From Aptenodytes patagonicus (taxonomy: Eukaryota > Chordata > Aves > Sphenisciformes > Spheniscidae), in NCBI RefSeq assembly GCF_965638725.1, contig NC_134950.1, positions 81,394,657-81,458,656 on the forward strand: a DNA stretch of 64,000 nt, given 5' to 3'. This document shows, in pieces, positions 28,951-42,870 of the stretch. The notes beneath the pieces are model-generated. The model ran no database searches and had not been told where the DNA came from. It saw only the letters and a program-made list of their open reading frames with translations. The translations under genes were made by a program, and so were the position numbers. Position 1 is the first letter of the stretch. Each line of letters begins with the position of its first letter.

Positions 28951-31900
28951 GGTCTCTCTGGGGAAGCGGAGTCTGGCAGCAGCGGTTTATTCGTGAGGGT
29001 GCTGGTACCTTCCTGCTCTTTTTTGGGCTTTTTGCCATAAAGGAGCAAAACAAACGCTGAGGGCAGCCTACTTCTTCTTCACTAGACCCAGGACTGAACT
29101 GCTCACCAGCTTTAGCAAGGGACGGTTTCTTTTCTGAGCGCAGCTCGTGCCAACCTAGGCGCTTCAGAGCGGGAGCCAGCCCCCAAAAAGCACATGCCTG
29201 TTAGCGGCGGGGCAGGAGGAACGTCAGCCTCAACGCCATCGGGCCCCTGATGCCTGTTGCCCTCTTGCAACGCGAGGAACGTGGTGCAAGACAGCAGCCC
29301 CTCCAGCAGCCTCGTGCTACGTGAGGGGATCCATAAGGAGCACGCTACGCAGTGCAGGGCCAGGATGCGTGCTTCTCCCCAGCAGTGCTGCCGTGCACAT
29401 GCAGCACAGGGGTCGGTGTGGGAGGCGGCTGTATGGCTGCAGCATACCCCAGAGAGTCCTGCCCACTACCTGGCCAAAATTACGAGAGCCTTCCCCTAGA
29501 GACTGAGGGAGCATCAGGACTCAATAAGACTGTAACATCGGATGAGGAAAGAATGCCTGTCCTAAGGAATAAATTTCACATGATTGACGTTTGTGCTTGC
29601 CTATTTTTGTCATTATGAGAAAAGCACATATGACTAGAAGGAAGAGTGGGTTTAACAAGGCAGGGGGATGGGGGGGAGGCAGCATGACAGATGTAGCTGC
29701 CAGAATGACTCTTGTACATCTGCTTTCTTTAGCAGATTACAGCCCTTTTTCTCCCGCACAGTGAATTTGAGACTCAGCTGGGATTTTAGCCCTCCGAGAG
29801 ATTTGCTGTTTCTAGCTGTGTTTGCCTGAGGATCTTTGACTTCATGCGATACAGAATACTTACAGTTGAAGACTTCCCAGCTGCCCTTGCGATTTCGTCT
29901 ATGCTGTACTTGAGTACGCTTGCTAACATTAGCACATTTTATCAGAAGGCTAATAATAACAGCTGTGCAAAATTGTTCTAACCATCTCCATTGGAAAATA
30001 CTGTTTCTTCAAAATTACAAAAGTCAAGTTTGACAAAGTATCCAAGCAGATTTTTTTTTTTCAGAGTAAAGATTAAACAACATTTTGATTTAACTTATAA
30101 ATTAAATTGATAGTTAAAAAATCAAGATTAGAAAGGATGTTTTGCTCTATTAAACAACACCATTTTGAATGAGTCAAAATGATCTTAGGGGTTTCTTTTC
30201 CCCTAAAAATACCAGTTCCTGGGATCATGAAACAATCAAAAAAATACTGTCTTTTTTTTTTTTTCTTCCCCTGGCCTTTATGGATTTGGGGAAATGCCTG
30301 AGAAACAAACCACTGGGATGAATGTTTTCCTTTCTAGAGCTCTGGGAGAAGTCCTGTGATACAGCACATCAGTTAGGAGGCAGCTCGTGCTAGGAAGTCT
30401 GGTCATCCCAGTGTCCAGGTAACGTTACAGCTCACCCGCGCTGGGCAGCAGAGACATGCCTTGACTAATCAAAATAAGGCTGCCACGTGGAGACCGAGTG
30501 CTCAGCTTGTAGTGTCTAGGTCACTGTCTGGGACCCAGAGAGACGTACCCACAGTACTTGGGCTCTGGAGAGGAGCAGAAACCCTCTTCAGGGTCTTGAA
30601 AACTGTCTGATGGATGCATTAGCGCAGACCACAGCAGGGGCTGGAACAATGCAGGGCTAAGATTAAGCCTCTGAAATAGGTTTACAAGAAAAGCAAGGAC
30701 AATAGATGAACCAAGACCTTTTAGTACAAAAAGATACTACGAAGCAGAGGTTAAGATCCTTCCATGAGCCACTTTGCCACTATGTATTCTGGCTGCAACC
30801 TTTCCAGGAGCAAAGTGACTGACAGAAGACAAAGGCCGTCAGCTTACAAAAGTTCACAGCACCGCTTTTCCTTCCAGGCAATGGCACACTCACGTTGGTT
30901 TCCCATCAAATAAGGGGTGGGATCGCCACGGACTTTCAGCTACATCATCTTTCCCAGCTGATTCTCTCCAGTCTGTGGCATACCCTCTTCTCCTGCACCC
31001 TAGCACCGTGCTGGCTGCAAGCCAGCAACATTGGGACTTTGTCATCAAACAACGTGGTTAATAATGTACCGTAAAGTTCAACACATCTTGGTCTCTGTGG
31101 TCCCTTCTGAGAAGGAGAGAGGAAACTCCACAGCTGCATTTCCCCAGGCAGGACTGCCACCTGTTTGCAGCTTCCCAGAATGGGAGTACGTGAGTATGGC
31201 CCAGTCCCTTTGCAGAGCTGCAATGCTGAGTATGCTGGTAGCATGGTAAAGCCTTTTGTAGAGGCTCTTTCTGGGCAGTATTGATCTCCAGAGAAAGTCT
31301 CTGTGGGAACCAGCCCCAAATATCTTCAACATGCAGCAGAACAATCCTAAACTGCAGGGTAAGCAGAAGGCACAAGAGGGAAATAGCGTGTACATTATGC
31401 CAATATAAAGACCATACAGCGCTCCTGGGGAGCTTAAATGTACCACCTTGTGTCCTCCTCCAGATTGAATTTACACTGCTAGATAATCCAGCTTTTGGTG
31501 CATCAGGGCCCAGCTAGCTTGGGACCGTACCCTAAGGCAGGAACCTTAATACAGGTTCAGTGATCCCAACCCAACAAAGCCACGTGGTACCCCCCAGAGC
31601 ACCAGGCTGAAACCATGCTGAGATCACACTGCTCTTACAGTCCAAACCTTTCTGACAGGTATCCACCAGGAGTGGGAGGCTCATCCTGAGCAACAAAACC
31701 CTTCCCCACACAGATTACATGGGGAGGAGCATCCCTCACCCATGGCTTGTATTTGTTTTTTCCTTCACTGATAACAAAACCTTGCAGGCTTTCTGCAGCC
31801 ACTTATTTAGAAGTATATTGACTCCTTGAATAAAATGAATTTTTCTCTAATGTGGAAGAGAAGACAGTTTTCGTATTTAGCATTCCTTCTACTCCTTAGA

Positions 31901-34433
31901 TACAAAGTATTACTTAGAGTTGTATTGTGTTCATAGTTCCTCCTGGAAATGAGAAAAAAAAAACCGTGAAAGCTCAGATTATTCATTTTAAATGTGCTTC
32001 TGGTAAAGATAAATAAAATAAGCTTTATAACAGCTTTCTCAGGTCTTACCATGTTTGGCATGCACATTTCTGGACAGGGAAAGGGCCAGGGAGCAGGGGA
32101 AAGCAAACTGAAGGACGAAAAGGAACTTCTTGGGACTACTCAAAAGCCAAAATGGGAGCAGCCTGGTTTACGGCCCCAGAGAGCCCATGCAGGCCTGGCA
32201 GGCAGAAAAGACAGCTTTTGACCTGCAACTGTGACAGATTTTTGCTGGGCTCCACCCCAACCTGTTTGGCAAAGTTGCAACCAAGTTCTCAGCATCTAGC
32301 CTAGCAAAGGGCACGGAGTAAGCAGCCAGCGCCTGGCAGAGCACAGTCTGTCCTGCAGCAGGGGAGTGCTCCCCCAGAGCACACGCCATGCAGAAACTGC
32401 CTCATCCCTAGGGGGGCTTAAACCACGGCTGCTTCGTTAACACTCCCCTGTTGGACTGCAGAAACAGGGGACGTCGAATAGGGAGGCGGGGGGGTCCCAG
32501 CACCCCGGTGGTGAGATTGACCGTACTCATGTCAGAGCAGCTCTGCTAGGTTGCCTTTGTAGTGATACTGCCTCTTCCTCCTTGCCCCTAGAGCCCATGT
32601 GTCAAACTCATTTTCTCCAGGGAAGGAGATGTGGTATCCAGGCTGATAGCATGGGCATCACTCAGCAAAAGCTATTGAACTAGAGAGAGATTTTGTAAAG
32701 ATGAAGCCCACAGACACTTGAATTTCAATTTTTTGTCATTGCTGCTATTACTCCCTGCTATCTTAGACTTCAGCTAAGACGCCACACTCAAAATCTGTAG
32801 CATGGATTCAGCTGAATCAGCTTCATTATCTACAGGGACATGAGGTGAATTTCTGCAGCACACATGAATCAATTTATAGAAATATTCTTCATGGCATAGG
32901 CAGATTTTTCAAAATTCCCTTCACCAGCCCCCTGACCAGAGTTTAATTTTCATTGTTTGCTCTGTGAGTTCCAGTTTTGTTGCTCTTCCAGCTTGTCCCA
33001 AAGCACCGGTGTGGAGCAGTACAGGTGCTGATGGCAACCAGACAAGTCAGAGACTGCTCAGACCTCACTGGTTCCTCTGCTAGGGAAGTGGAGCTGATTT
33101 ATTCCTTCAGCTGTGTACCACTCAGAGCCTGCTGTAGGTCCTTGGCTCCTGGATCTTGATGCTTATTCTTTCGTAGCTTAGTCCAGTTCACAATTACAGC
33201 CTAAGGTATATTTTATAAACTGCAGTACACAGGACACTTCCAAACTGATTTACAGGCTGCAGCTCTAGCATCTGTTAATGCCTTATTGATTCCTCTTTCT
33301 GTATCTCCATGTGATCTCTCATGGATTCATCAGATTTGGCTCAGTTTATCAGGTCAGTATCATCCTTATCTTTAAAGATAAAGCAATTGAAAGCTTGGTG
33401 TTGCCCACACGTGCCAGATTTGTGTGGAAGCTACATAACCATCTGTGCTTAAACATAGTGACAAGATGTGTCACTGCAGGAATATTGACGGAAAACATTC
33501 TCACTTGACAGAGCTGGAAATTCAACATTAAACATCCAGAAGTAAATCCAATGTCCTCTTGCACACTGAGGTATTAATATGTGTGTTTTTGAGCTTGCAT
33601 GGGTTTTTCTGTTTAAGCCCTAGCACCTTCACAGTCGCTGCACTGTGATCCTTGATCCTTTGCCTGCTCCCTCTGCCCTTTCTTTGCTCTGAGCTTTCCG
33701 ACCAGGCAATACCTGCTGCCTGTTTGGGGCCCAGGTTCCTCACCTGCCTTTTCCTCCGGAGCTGTTAATGGCCTGGCGGGCACAGTCTGGCATCTGCTTT
33801 CAGCACATTCATTTATTTAACACCCGTTATGATTAAGCATAATCCCTGCGAAGAAGGAGAGCCTCTTCCACACTGTTTGTCACAAATACTGCCAAGATGG
33901 AAACCAACTAAGCCAAAATGTGACTGAGACTCAATAACTGTGGAAACTGGCAACTTCTGGCCGGTGACCCAGCCCCTGCTTGTGCTTAGCCGTGCCAGTG
34001 CCCTGCGTGCCATTTGGCATGGAGACCCTTCCAGCACGGGGCTGTTCATGCTCTTTTCCGGAAGGACAGAGGAGCCCGTGGTTTTCTTTTAAAAGCACAT
34101 AACTGCTGTCCAATTGATGTCTGCTTGAAATTAAGAGAGAACAATTTACTCATCCACTTGCTGTTTCCATGTGTCAGTCTTCTCGGGGAGGCTTTACAGG
34201 TCTGTGCTTGATGTGAGGCTGTGTAACATGTCCCAGCCAGGAGCTCGGGTGCTGCCTTAGCTGCTGAGCAGTGTTGTCTCGCCTGGAGATAGCTCCTCAC
34301 TAGTGGCTGTGGTCTGAGCAAGAGAGCCCACGCTGCACAGACCCTCGCGTCACGCTGCAAGCTGCTGCACTCTGCTGACCGGGGCTACAAAGCCACTGCC
34401 AAGGTCAGCCAGCTGATGCCAACAAAGAGGCAG
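28951..34433. other. Intergenic, no gene recognised
   Basis: The tail of the CpG island fades by about 29.2 kb, then AT-average sequence follows. No exon of a known neighbour, RNA gene or repeat family was recognised. Short frames at 30,945-31,517 on both strands have no domain. Confidence 0.5.
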
Positions 34434-35584
34434 CCTGATGTATTGGGTTTGCGTGGCAAGGTTTTGGTAGTGGGGGGGCTACAGGGGTGGCTTCTGTGAG
34501 AAGCTGCTAGAAGCTTCCCCCATGTCCGACAGATCCAATGCCAGCCAGCTCCAAGACGGACCTGCTGCTGGCCAAAGCCCAGCCCATCAGCGACGGTGGT
34601 AGCGTCTCTGTGACAACATATTTAAGAAGGGGGGGGGGGGGAAAACGCACATCAGCAACTGCAGCCAGAGAGAGGAGTGAGAATATGTGAGAGAAACAAC
34701 TCTGCAGACACCAAGGTCAGTGAGGAAGGAGGGGGAGGAGGTGCTCCAGGCACCGGAGCAGAGATTCCCCTGCAGCCCTTGGTGAAGACCATGGTGAGGC
34801 AGGCTGTCCCCCTGCAGCCCATGGAGGTCCACAGTGGAGTGGATATCCACCTGCAGCCCATGGAGGACCCCATGCCGGAGCAGGTGGATGCCCAAAGGAG
34901 GCTGTGTCCCTGTGGGAAGCCCGTGCTGGAGCAGGCTCCTGGCAGGACCTGTGACCCGTGGAGAGAGGAGCCCACGCTGGAACAGGTTTGCTGGCAGGAC
35001 TTGTGACCCCGTGGGGGACCCACGCTGGAGCAGTCTGTTCCTGAAGGACTGCAACCCGTGGAAAGGACCCATGCTGGAGCAGTTTGTGAAGAACTGTAGC
35101 CTGTGGGATGGACTCATGTTGGAGAATTTCATGGAGGACTGTCTCCTGTGGGAGGGACCCCACGCTGGAGCAGGGGAAGAATGTGAGGAGTCCTCCCCCT
35201 GAGGAGGAAGGAGCGGCAGAGACAACATGTGATGCACTGACCACAACTCCCATTCCCCATCCCCCTTCGCCGCTCGAGGGGAGAAGAGGTAGAGAATCAG
35301 GCATGAAGTTGAGCCCGGGAAGAAGGGAGGGGTGAGGGGAAGGTGTTTTAAGATTTAGTTTTTATTTCTCATTACTCTAATCTGATTTGATTGGCAATAA
35401 ATTAAATTAATTTCCCCAAATCAAGTCTGTTTTGCCTGTGACGGTAATTGGTGAGTGATCTCTCCTTGTCCTTATCTTGACCCACGAGCCTTTCATTATA
35501 TTTTCTCTCTCCTGTCCAGCTGAGGAGGGGGAGTGGATTTGGTGGGCACCTGGTGTCCAGCCAAGATCAACCCACCACACCTGA
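34434..35584 (+). mobile_element. Solo LTR of an endogenous retrovirus (ERVL-like) with 5-bp target-site duplication
   Basis: A 1,141-bp element (34,439-35,579) begins TGTATTGGG and ends CCCACCACA. It is bounded on both sides by the same five bases, CCTGA (34,434-34,438 and 35,580-35,584). TG...CA ends with a 5-bp duplication are the signature of LTR integration; five bases is usual for class III/ERVL elements. TATTTAAG (34,618-34,625) can serve as a TATA-like box and AATAAA (35,396-35,401) as polyadenylation signal, giving + orientation. No internal retroviral sequence is present, so the provirus collapsed by LTR-LTR recombination. The family name is inferred only from duplication size and length. 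Confidence 0.9.
34868..35180. repeat. Tandem repeat inside the solo LTR (7 units of 45-51 bp)
   Basis: Anchor TGCTGGAGCAG recurs at about 34,873, 34,924, 34,975, 35,023, 35,072, 35,117 and 35,163. Each unit continues with a (G)GACTGTGACC-CGTGG type block. Just upstream, CTGCAGCCCATGGAGG occurs three times (from about 34,770). The low stop density this creates explains the long frames seen on both strands. Confidence 0.85.
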
Positions 35585-38500
35585 CATCAGGCATAATCCA
35601 GTATAAGTGTGCACCCCTTCTGGCAATACCCACAGGTACTCTGGATTGCACGTAGCCTCAGGCTGCAGCCCCAAAGGCATCGGTGTGAGGACAGGTGTAC
35701 CGGGTTTGGGAGAGGTGTGAGGGAGGCTGGAGTGGGGCCTCCTGTGTCAAAGTCATAAACCAGGACGAAGGTGCTGGGTGTGTTCATCGGAGGCGGTCAC
35801 TTACCAGTGCTGATTCTGCGGGAAGGTCTGAGAGCCAGGTCTGAGTGTCCAACGGGCAGAGGACAGCAAGAGGCACCAATAACACGCAGCCACCTCCGAA
35901 AATGTGTGCTTTACTGCCTCCTTGCTTCATTTTCCACAGTAACAGGTCCCCACCCCAGAGCAAGAGCTAATGAATTAAGTATTGGTTAATTTGTTATGTG
36001 GCTGAAAGATGTTATCCAAATTACATTTCCCTCCCTCTAAGGCTACAGCAGCAGATGAGTGCTGCTCCATGTGTCGCTGTCCCAGCTTTCTGCCAGGCCT
36101 TTGTCCTTGGGTCGCTGTTGCCCATGCCTGGTGTGCACTAATAGGATTATATTTCCTGAGCACGAGGAACCTGCCCAGCTGATCGCCTGCCAAAGATCAG
36201 CTGGAGTGGGCGGTCCCCTTGCTGCCCACCCAACCCTTTGTCAATGGGACACGTGGAAGTGCCTTCCAGGGTGGGACACCATCCCTCCCTTTGTGCCATC
36301 TGCAACTTCTGAAGCACCTCATGCTGCCAGGTGAACCAGGTGAGTCCCAGTGCTACATCACTGCACCACAGCCAGCTGGAGCCCTTCCACACTCTGGCAG
36401 ATGAACCGCCACATGGGGCAAGGCAACGGGGAGCCGAAATAGCACAGACCTTACAGCGCTCTCAGCATTTAGACCACTTCAAAAGCTTTAGAGCAACACG
36501 GAAGTCATGTGTCAACCACATGTTTCAGCTGGTGCTAAAGTCCCCCTTGCATTTGCTGTGTGGGCATATCCTAAGTGTGCCCCACTCTGTGCTGGTACAG
36601 GGAACTTCAGCTCCTCCCTTGGGGGTCCTGTGTATGGCCCAGGCCCTGGGGGATCCTTGCCTGCACGGGGCCATCGGGCGATGTCCAGACACATATAGAT
36701 CGACCCATCTGCTTTTGCTGCATCTGCAGACTTGTACAGCTTTAGAGGTCGCTTTGAAAATGTGGCCTATCATGTTCAGCACTATCAGTGCAGTGAATAA
36801 TGATAGCTGTCCTTAGGTGTTGCCATTTCTTCTCATGAGGGTGCGTGAAACAAGCAGTATTACTTTAAGCTGAAGCAACATTTCAAAGGAAGTCCACAGG
36901 AAGGAGAAACTTACTCACGCAACAGTTTCTTTGGAAACAAGAGTCAGCAGATACAACGACAGGCCAGGTTTTATAACAAGCTTAATATTCTGGGTGTGGA
37001 TTTGCAAGTGCTGCCTACAAGCATCCTTCATCTTGCAGGAGGATTAGCACAGGGGATTACAGATGCCCTTTGAAGAGATTGGCATATGCTCAGATGGTCA
37101 CACCATCTCAGGCTTCCCAAGCGCATGGGGGCAGGGAGAAGGAGAAAGCGAGCGCAGGGGAGAAATGGAGATCCTGCTCAATAATTTCCAATGGGGAAAA
37201 CACAATGTGGCTTTAGCTCTCACAGGGACTCATAATTCAAGATCACCATATTTGCTGAGCTCATCAGTGATAGGATTTCACCAGGCTCAGCACAAAAACT
37301 GCACCCCAGCAGCATCATGTTTGGAAGCTCAGCCTCTTGGCTGAGACATGAAACAGAAGTGCTGCTTGCTTGTGGTCAGAAATGGCCCTCAGGCGCTTGT
37401 GCGTGCCTGAATCACAGCATCAGACTCCATGTCCTGGCCAGTTTCTCTTGACTCTACACACACACGAGTCATTATGAGTTTGCAGTTAAAGTACTGCGCT
37501 CACCACACACACACTGTGGTCTCCACATCCCTCTGTTCCTCAGCGCAGGCTTCTTTCCATCCTCTGTTACTTCTTTGCAGGCTTTCCCCCCATTTCCTCC
37601 CCTGTCAGGCCCATGGTTTTGCAGCCATCCCCACCCCTTCACTATGCCCACCCATCATGTCAGCAGCTGTGTGCTCCCAGGTCTTTCTGATGCTGTTCAC
37701 TGATATTCAAAACTTTCACTGAAAAGTAGGAACTGCTCCACTGTGCTGTTACAATATTGCCAAGAAATATTCCCCAGCCATGCAAAACACCCCATTTTGC
37801 TCAGCCCGTCATTATTTCTGCAGCTCTGAACCATCCTGCCGCACATCCCCTAACAGGCGCTTTGTCTCTCACAAGGCACAGCCTTGCAAAGCAAGCAGTG
37901 GCCTGACTGTAGTAAAAAGGAAAAGCACCCACCCTCACCCACTTCACTGGGTGCGTCTTCCATCCCAGACAGCACCCCGGCATGCGCTTCCCTGCAAGTG
38001 TGCATGAAGAATAAGGTTATTTTCTTTTAACGGTTGTTTATTCCACTTTCCAGACACTCAGGCAGAACCTCGTGTGCTGTTCTTCGTGCCTGTCAAATGC
38101 ACTGTGCAGTGAAGCGTCTCACCTCAGATATCTCTCTCACCCACCACAGCAGAAGCAATATAGAAACACTAATAGGACGTATCTTAAGCCAGCAGCTCCA
38201 TTCACATCAGCAAAAGCTGTTAGCAAAGCAAAACCACGTCAATAATCAATCCAGGGTCCACCTAATACATATACACAGTCGTAAGCTGTGTTAAAAGAGC
38301 TGCTTTAAAATGACATCATGTAAGCCACAAACTCAAATGCAGGAAAAGCCAAATTTGTAGCTGAGGGTCCACGTGCGGTGCTGCAGCCTCTCACGTCTGC
38401 AGCACACATGGAGAGCCGCAGTGCCTTGGAGGGTGGGTGGCAGATTGTACCTATATGTACTGTACGTGGCAATGCCCTGGCAGAATGAGCTGAATTAAGA

Positions 38501-41500
38501 TGTCACGCACATGGCTGTGAATTACAAGACTATCGGTAAGGCTGCCGGGCAACAGGATTACTCTGGTCTATTCCTGGCTCTGGCAGCAGAGTCTTAATGG
38601 GTACGGCCATGATTATGAGCAGGATAAGCAAGAGCCCACGGCTGGAAGGGCTCCCTCTGAAAATCTCTGTGGCTGCCTCTGGGGGATTTGGAGCTGTTCC
38701 GCAAGCCACACCTCCCATCTCAAAGCTGGCGGGAACTCCCTTCTCGCTGAAGTAAGAGAAAGAATATTTGTATGTCTTACAGGAACGGAGATGCAGCCAG
38801 GGAAGCCAGGATACCTGAACTCAGTCTTTCCTTTCCTAGGCTGTAGGTGCCTACATAGGAAACCAGAATAGGAGTCAGGTAGAAACACTGATTTAAACCA
38901 GATACTCATGCAAGGTACAGTAGCGTTGTCTCTGCTCTTAAATTCCTCACTCAGTATCAGAAAGAAGCAACTGCTACTGTGTACCATTGAAAAATGTGAT
39001 GTCCTGCAAACCAGGCTGTTTTTTGGTTGCAGACATAAACCCCAGCGCTGAAGATTCAGGATCCCATTCCCTGATACCTGAGCTTCCCCCTCGTTCCTCA
39101 TGGGATTGCTCAGGTGCAATCACCCAGGCAGCAGCCGCAGGGTGGGAGGCAGAGCCAAGTTCCTTGGCTACCTCCTTTGTCTCCTCGCCCTGGGATCTGT
39201 AGGGGCAGCAGCACAGCAAGTTGTAAACACACAGTTACTAAAAAAAGCCTTAGCTGTGGCTCCTCTCAGTTGTAGAAAGCAAGCCTGATTAACTGGGTCG
39301 GTGTGGTTTTTTGCCGCATGACCCTGTGGTGCAGAAGCACGCTTCGGGTTGCACGCAGGGTTTGTCGCTGCTCATGGCCTGGTCACGCTGATAAACGAGA
39401 AGGCCACCACCGGTTTGCCCCAGTAAGCGATACGTGGTGTAAGAGCCAAATGCCAATCAATCCTTTCTTAGAAATCCCAGCTGCCCGCGGCAGCTGCAAA
39501 GCTAGAAAGCGTCCGGTGTACCAGCGCTCCTCCTGGAAAGAGGGGCAACGCTGCCCTGGCCATGGGGCGGTGGTACTCACCAAGCACCTCAGGAGGCTTT
39601 CACAGAGAAGCGGTTTGTGTCAAGCGCAGGGAGGAGAAGAGCAGGGGGAAGTTTTGGGACGGGAACAGCTCTGGAAACTCTTCCCTTACCATGGCCCGAC
39701 ACCAGGTGGGGCTCTGAAAACTACAGCGAAGCCCGGCAGCACCAGCTGCTGGCACAGGGCCCACCGAGGTGCTCCCTTTCCTCAAACAGGTTGTCCACGG
39801 CTCTGTCTTGCGACCCTGGCTCTTCTTCGTTACATCCCTGCCTGCTGCAGGCAGCGGTGGGGGATCTCACGCCTCGCTGCCTGGGGAAGGCGTAGCAACA
39901 TGGATGCAGTGATATTTCAGAAATAAAAGAGTTGCACAAGCCCTTTCCTTAAGCTTCTGGAGGGGTGTGGTGTCTTTACATCAGCGGGGGTAGCCCTCAA
40001 ACTCCTTCCAGTGTAAACCTGGAGCACGCCCATCACTCTGCCTTTTCCCATTTTTGGGGGGCTTTTCTTTCCCAGCCCCACAAGGGAACCTGGAAACCTT
40101 CCCTGTCCCACCAGCAGCTCAGTGCTCTCCTCTCCCTCCATCCTGGGGGCCCTGCACAGGCTCCAGGAGCAGACAAGGACGGCGGAGGCCGGGGCCGCAG
40201 GCAGGTACCTACGGTCTGGCTGTAAGAGGGTAGGCAGGAGAGACAGAGCAGCTCTCCCCAGCCCCTTGCTGAGGGGCTCCCCAGCCAGCCCGAGCCGTGC
40301 AGTGCCCTACTCCCAGCCAAAATGGAAATGCTTCCAGGCCGACGTTTGCATTTTGCCTACAGTTTTCCTCTCTGGGGCTATGAAATAGAGATACGAGAAG
40401 ATTTCAACTGGAGGAGCTTGTGCCAAACTCAGACTGAAGGCACTGCGGGACAGGCAGAATAGCTGCGCTTGGGCAAATCCCACAGCAGCAACGTGCCATG
40501 AGCAACTCTGCAAAAACCCTGTTTCCTGCAGCCAGCAAGTGGGCTTTTTTTGCTTTGAAAATTAACATTTCAAATTAAGATTGCTCCTGTGCTTGTCAGT
40601 GGTTTGGCCTATTGCAACACTATTTCAGACAACACAGAAGATATTAGAACTTGTCAGCTATTCCTTGATCTTTTTTTCTTCCCCTCAGTTTGAAATGTAA
40701 ATTGTTTAAAGCCCAGAGGACTTCAGAGGACTCTGTTCTTTATGACAAAATGACAATGGAAGCGAGGCAAGGTTCCTTCAGCTTGGCATTGCTCTTCTGT
40801 TTCTGAACTATTGCTTCTAAAAATCTTCCCCACAGTAGCAATTCCACAGTCCAGCATTCTCTAGCTCTTGCTCAGAGCCTAAAATTATTAAAAAAAAAAA
40901 CCCCAAACCCAACAATTTCCAGAAACAAAACAGGCCTCCAGGTTCATCTGTCTGGAGGTATTTTTCAAGAGGCTCCGAGGATTTTTCTAGTATCTCTTCA
41001 TTTCCTTTATACTTCTCCAGCCTCACTCATGACCTGTATGAGTTGGAAGCCAGAGATTTTAAAATTAAAGAGAAAATCCCCAAGGAAATGAGACAGATGT
41101 TTTTTAATATTATATACATATATAAAAAGTATATTTATAAATTACATATTATTTATGTACATATTTAAAAGGTCAACAGTGTGTATATATACACATATAT
41201 GTATGAATGTGTGTGCATATATGCATAAAAGGTCAACAGTATGAGTAAAGAGAGTCTCGACATTTTTAGCTATTCTGCCTAATTGAAAAAATACTGAAGG
41301 TCACCTAGGATGGCAGTAAAGGCTTGTAATCATTACCTTCTTCTGCAGGTTCTATAGGCTTACCTGCAGAAGCCTTCCAGCTTTGGAGAAAATCCCCACG
41401 CACCCTTTTTCCACTAAGCCTGGTAGATTCAACAACACTCTTCATCATGGGATGTTTTCCATGTAATTAGTGGGGGCAAAAAACCAACTGAAGACTACAG

Positions 41501-42489
41501 TATGATTTTCTCCAAACAACCCTAATTTAAAATGAACTAAAGGGCCCATGTGAAACCAAGCAAGGAAAGAAAAAAAGTGAAGTGGTTAACAGATGGTCCC
41601 ACAGTTAGGGGAAGCTCTCTGAAATGAGCTCAGACTAAGCTATTAGAGGCTTCCAAACAAATAGGCCAAAATAGCTGCTGCTAAATGCTGGAATCGTTAT
41701 CAAATATACAAATCTGCCTGTAAATGAGACAATGTTTCTATCGAAAGCAAGACTGTAGAAAGTACAACCTCCTTATTCTGCATATTTATTAAAAGTGCCT
41801 TTATGAAAAGCATGCATTGCTCTTTGCTTAAGTGCCAATAATGAACTTGTGTAACATGCTTATCTTTGTCCTGTCAGCCCAATACAGGTGTGAAACCAAG
41901 AAATGGTTTATCCTTCTTACTAGGAGGTCAGAAAATCTGTTTGCAATAATCTTAGTTGTATTCCTGTATTTGCACCTCATCTGAAGATTAAGGCCCTGAT
42001 CCAGCAAAGACACAAGTGCACGCTCAGCTTCAAGCAGGCCTTGATTTATAGTTTCAGTGACTTCAATTCAGTGGGAAGAGACATGAGCTGACAGCGTATG
42101 CTGGAGTGCGTCTGGGTGCAGCCTGCTAAGTTCTGCATGTTCTGACATCCGCGTAGGTCATCCCTGGGAGAGCATCAGGCTGCGCGGGCAGCCAGGGGCA
42201 GAAGCAGGACTTGGCTACGAGTGACTGTGCTGGAGGATGAACTTTCAGATTTTGAACAAAGTTTGTAGTCACTGCTTTTCCCTTCTGCAAACACAGAACA
42301 GAGTCAGCACAACATGCCAAGTCTTGAATTCTTCTCTTGTTGCATTTTTTACCAGTTTTGTAAGGATGCGAGGTTAATGTGACCATGTTCTATACATTGC
42401 TGCTTTACCTTCTTCCCCAATATACCAGAGGCAGGGTTTGAATTTAAAGTTGACAAATTGGAGAAACAGACTGCAAAAAAAAAAAAAAA
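35585..42489. other. Intergenic, no gene recognised
   Basis: Unique-looking sequence with short unrecognisable frames. Notable low-complexity parts: TATA/TGTA-rich stretch 41,105-41,230, with AAAAGGTCAACAGT present twice exactly 60 bp apart (41,167 and 41,227). Confidence 0.45.
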
Positions 42490-42870
42490 AGAGACAAAAT
42501 TTTGTCAAGGCAAGTGCAAAGCACTACCCTTGGGCAGGAATAATCAATTTCACAAGTACAAATTGGGACCAAATAGCTAGGAAGCGTTGGAGAAAAGGTT
42601 CTGGGGACTACAGTGGACTGTAAACTGAACACAAGCCTGTGGCAGACTGCTGTGCAATAGGTGAGCACTACGCAGGACTGTATGAACAGGAGGACAGTGA
42701 ACAAGACCTAGAAGTAATTCTGCAAGTACTTCCTATGTTCTGTTGAGCACTTGTAAGGCCCCTGCTGGAATTATATGCCAGGATTGGGCACCGCCCTTCA
42801 AAAATGAGAAAGATCTGGAATAAAGTCATGTCAGTGAGGCCATGGAAACTCCAGTGTTGGAAGCTTGTAA
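42490..42870 (+). mobile_element. Old, diverged CR1 fragment
   Basis: The order of recognisable CR1 ORF2 segments is kept although decayed: AAGTGCAAAGCACTACCCTT, GGGCAGGAATAA, later GTAAGGCCCCTGCTGGAAT and TTGGGCACCGCCCTTCAAAA. These correspond to the 'caaggt/ctgcacttgggg...aggcc...ctggaatactg...tttgggcac' run of bird CR1. The fragment is heavily mutated and short of both ends. Low copy identity suggests great age. Confidence 0.65.

Noticed and set aside
27433-29060. Several long overlapping frames on both strands (up to 267 codons)
   Set aside because: They lie in the SNRNP48 CpG island, consist mainly of Pro/Arg/Ala/Gly and arise from low stop frequency in GC-rich DNA. Only the three SNRNP48 exons have support.
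34587-35304. Open frames of 195-219 codons on the minus strand
   Set aside because: They are produced by the tandem repeat inside the solo LTR and lie antisense to it.
39303-39926. 207-codon plus-strand frame
   Set aside because: No recognisable domain, no splice context, overlapping frames of similar length on the other strand; composition looks random.
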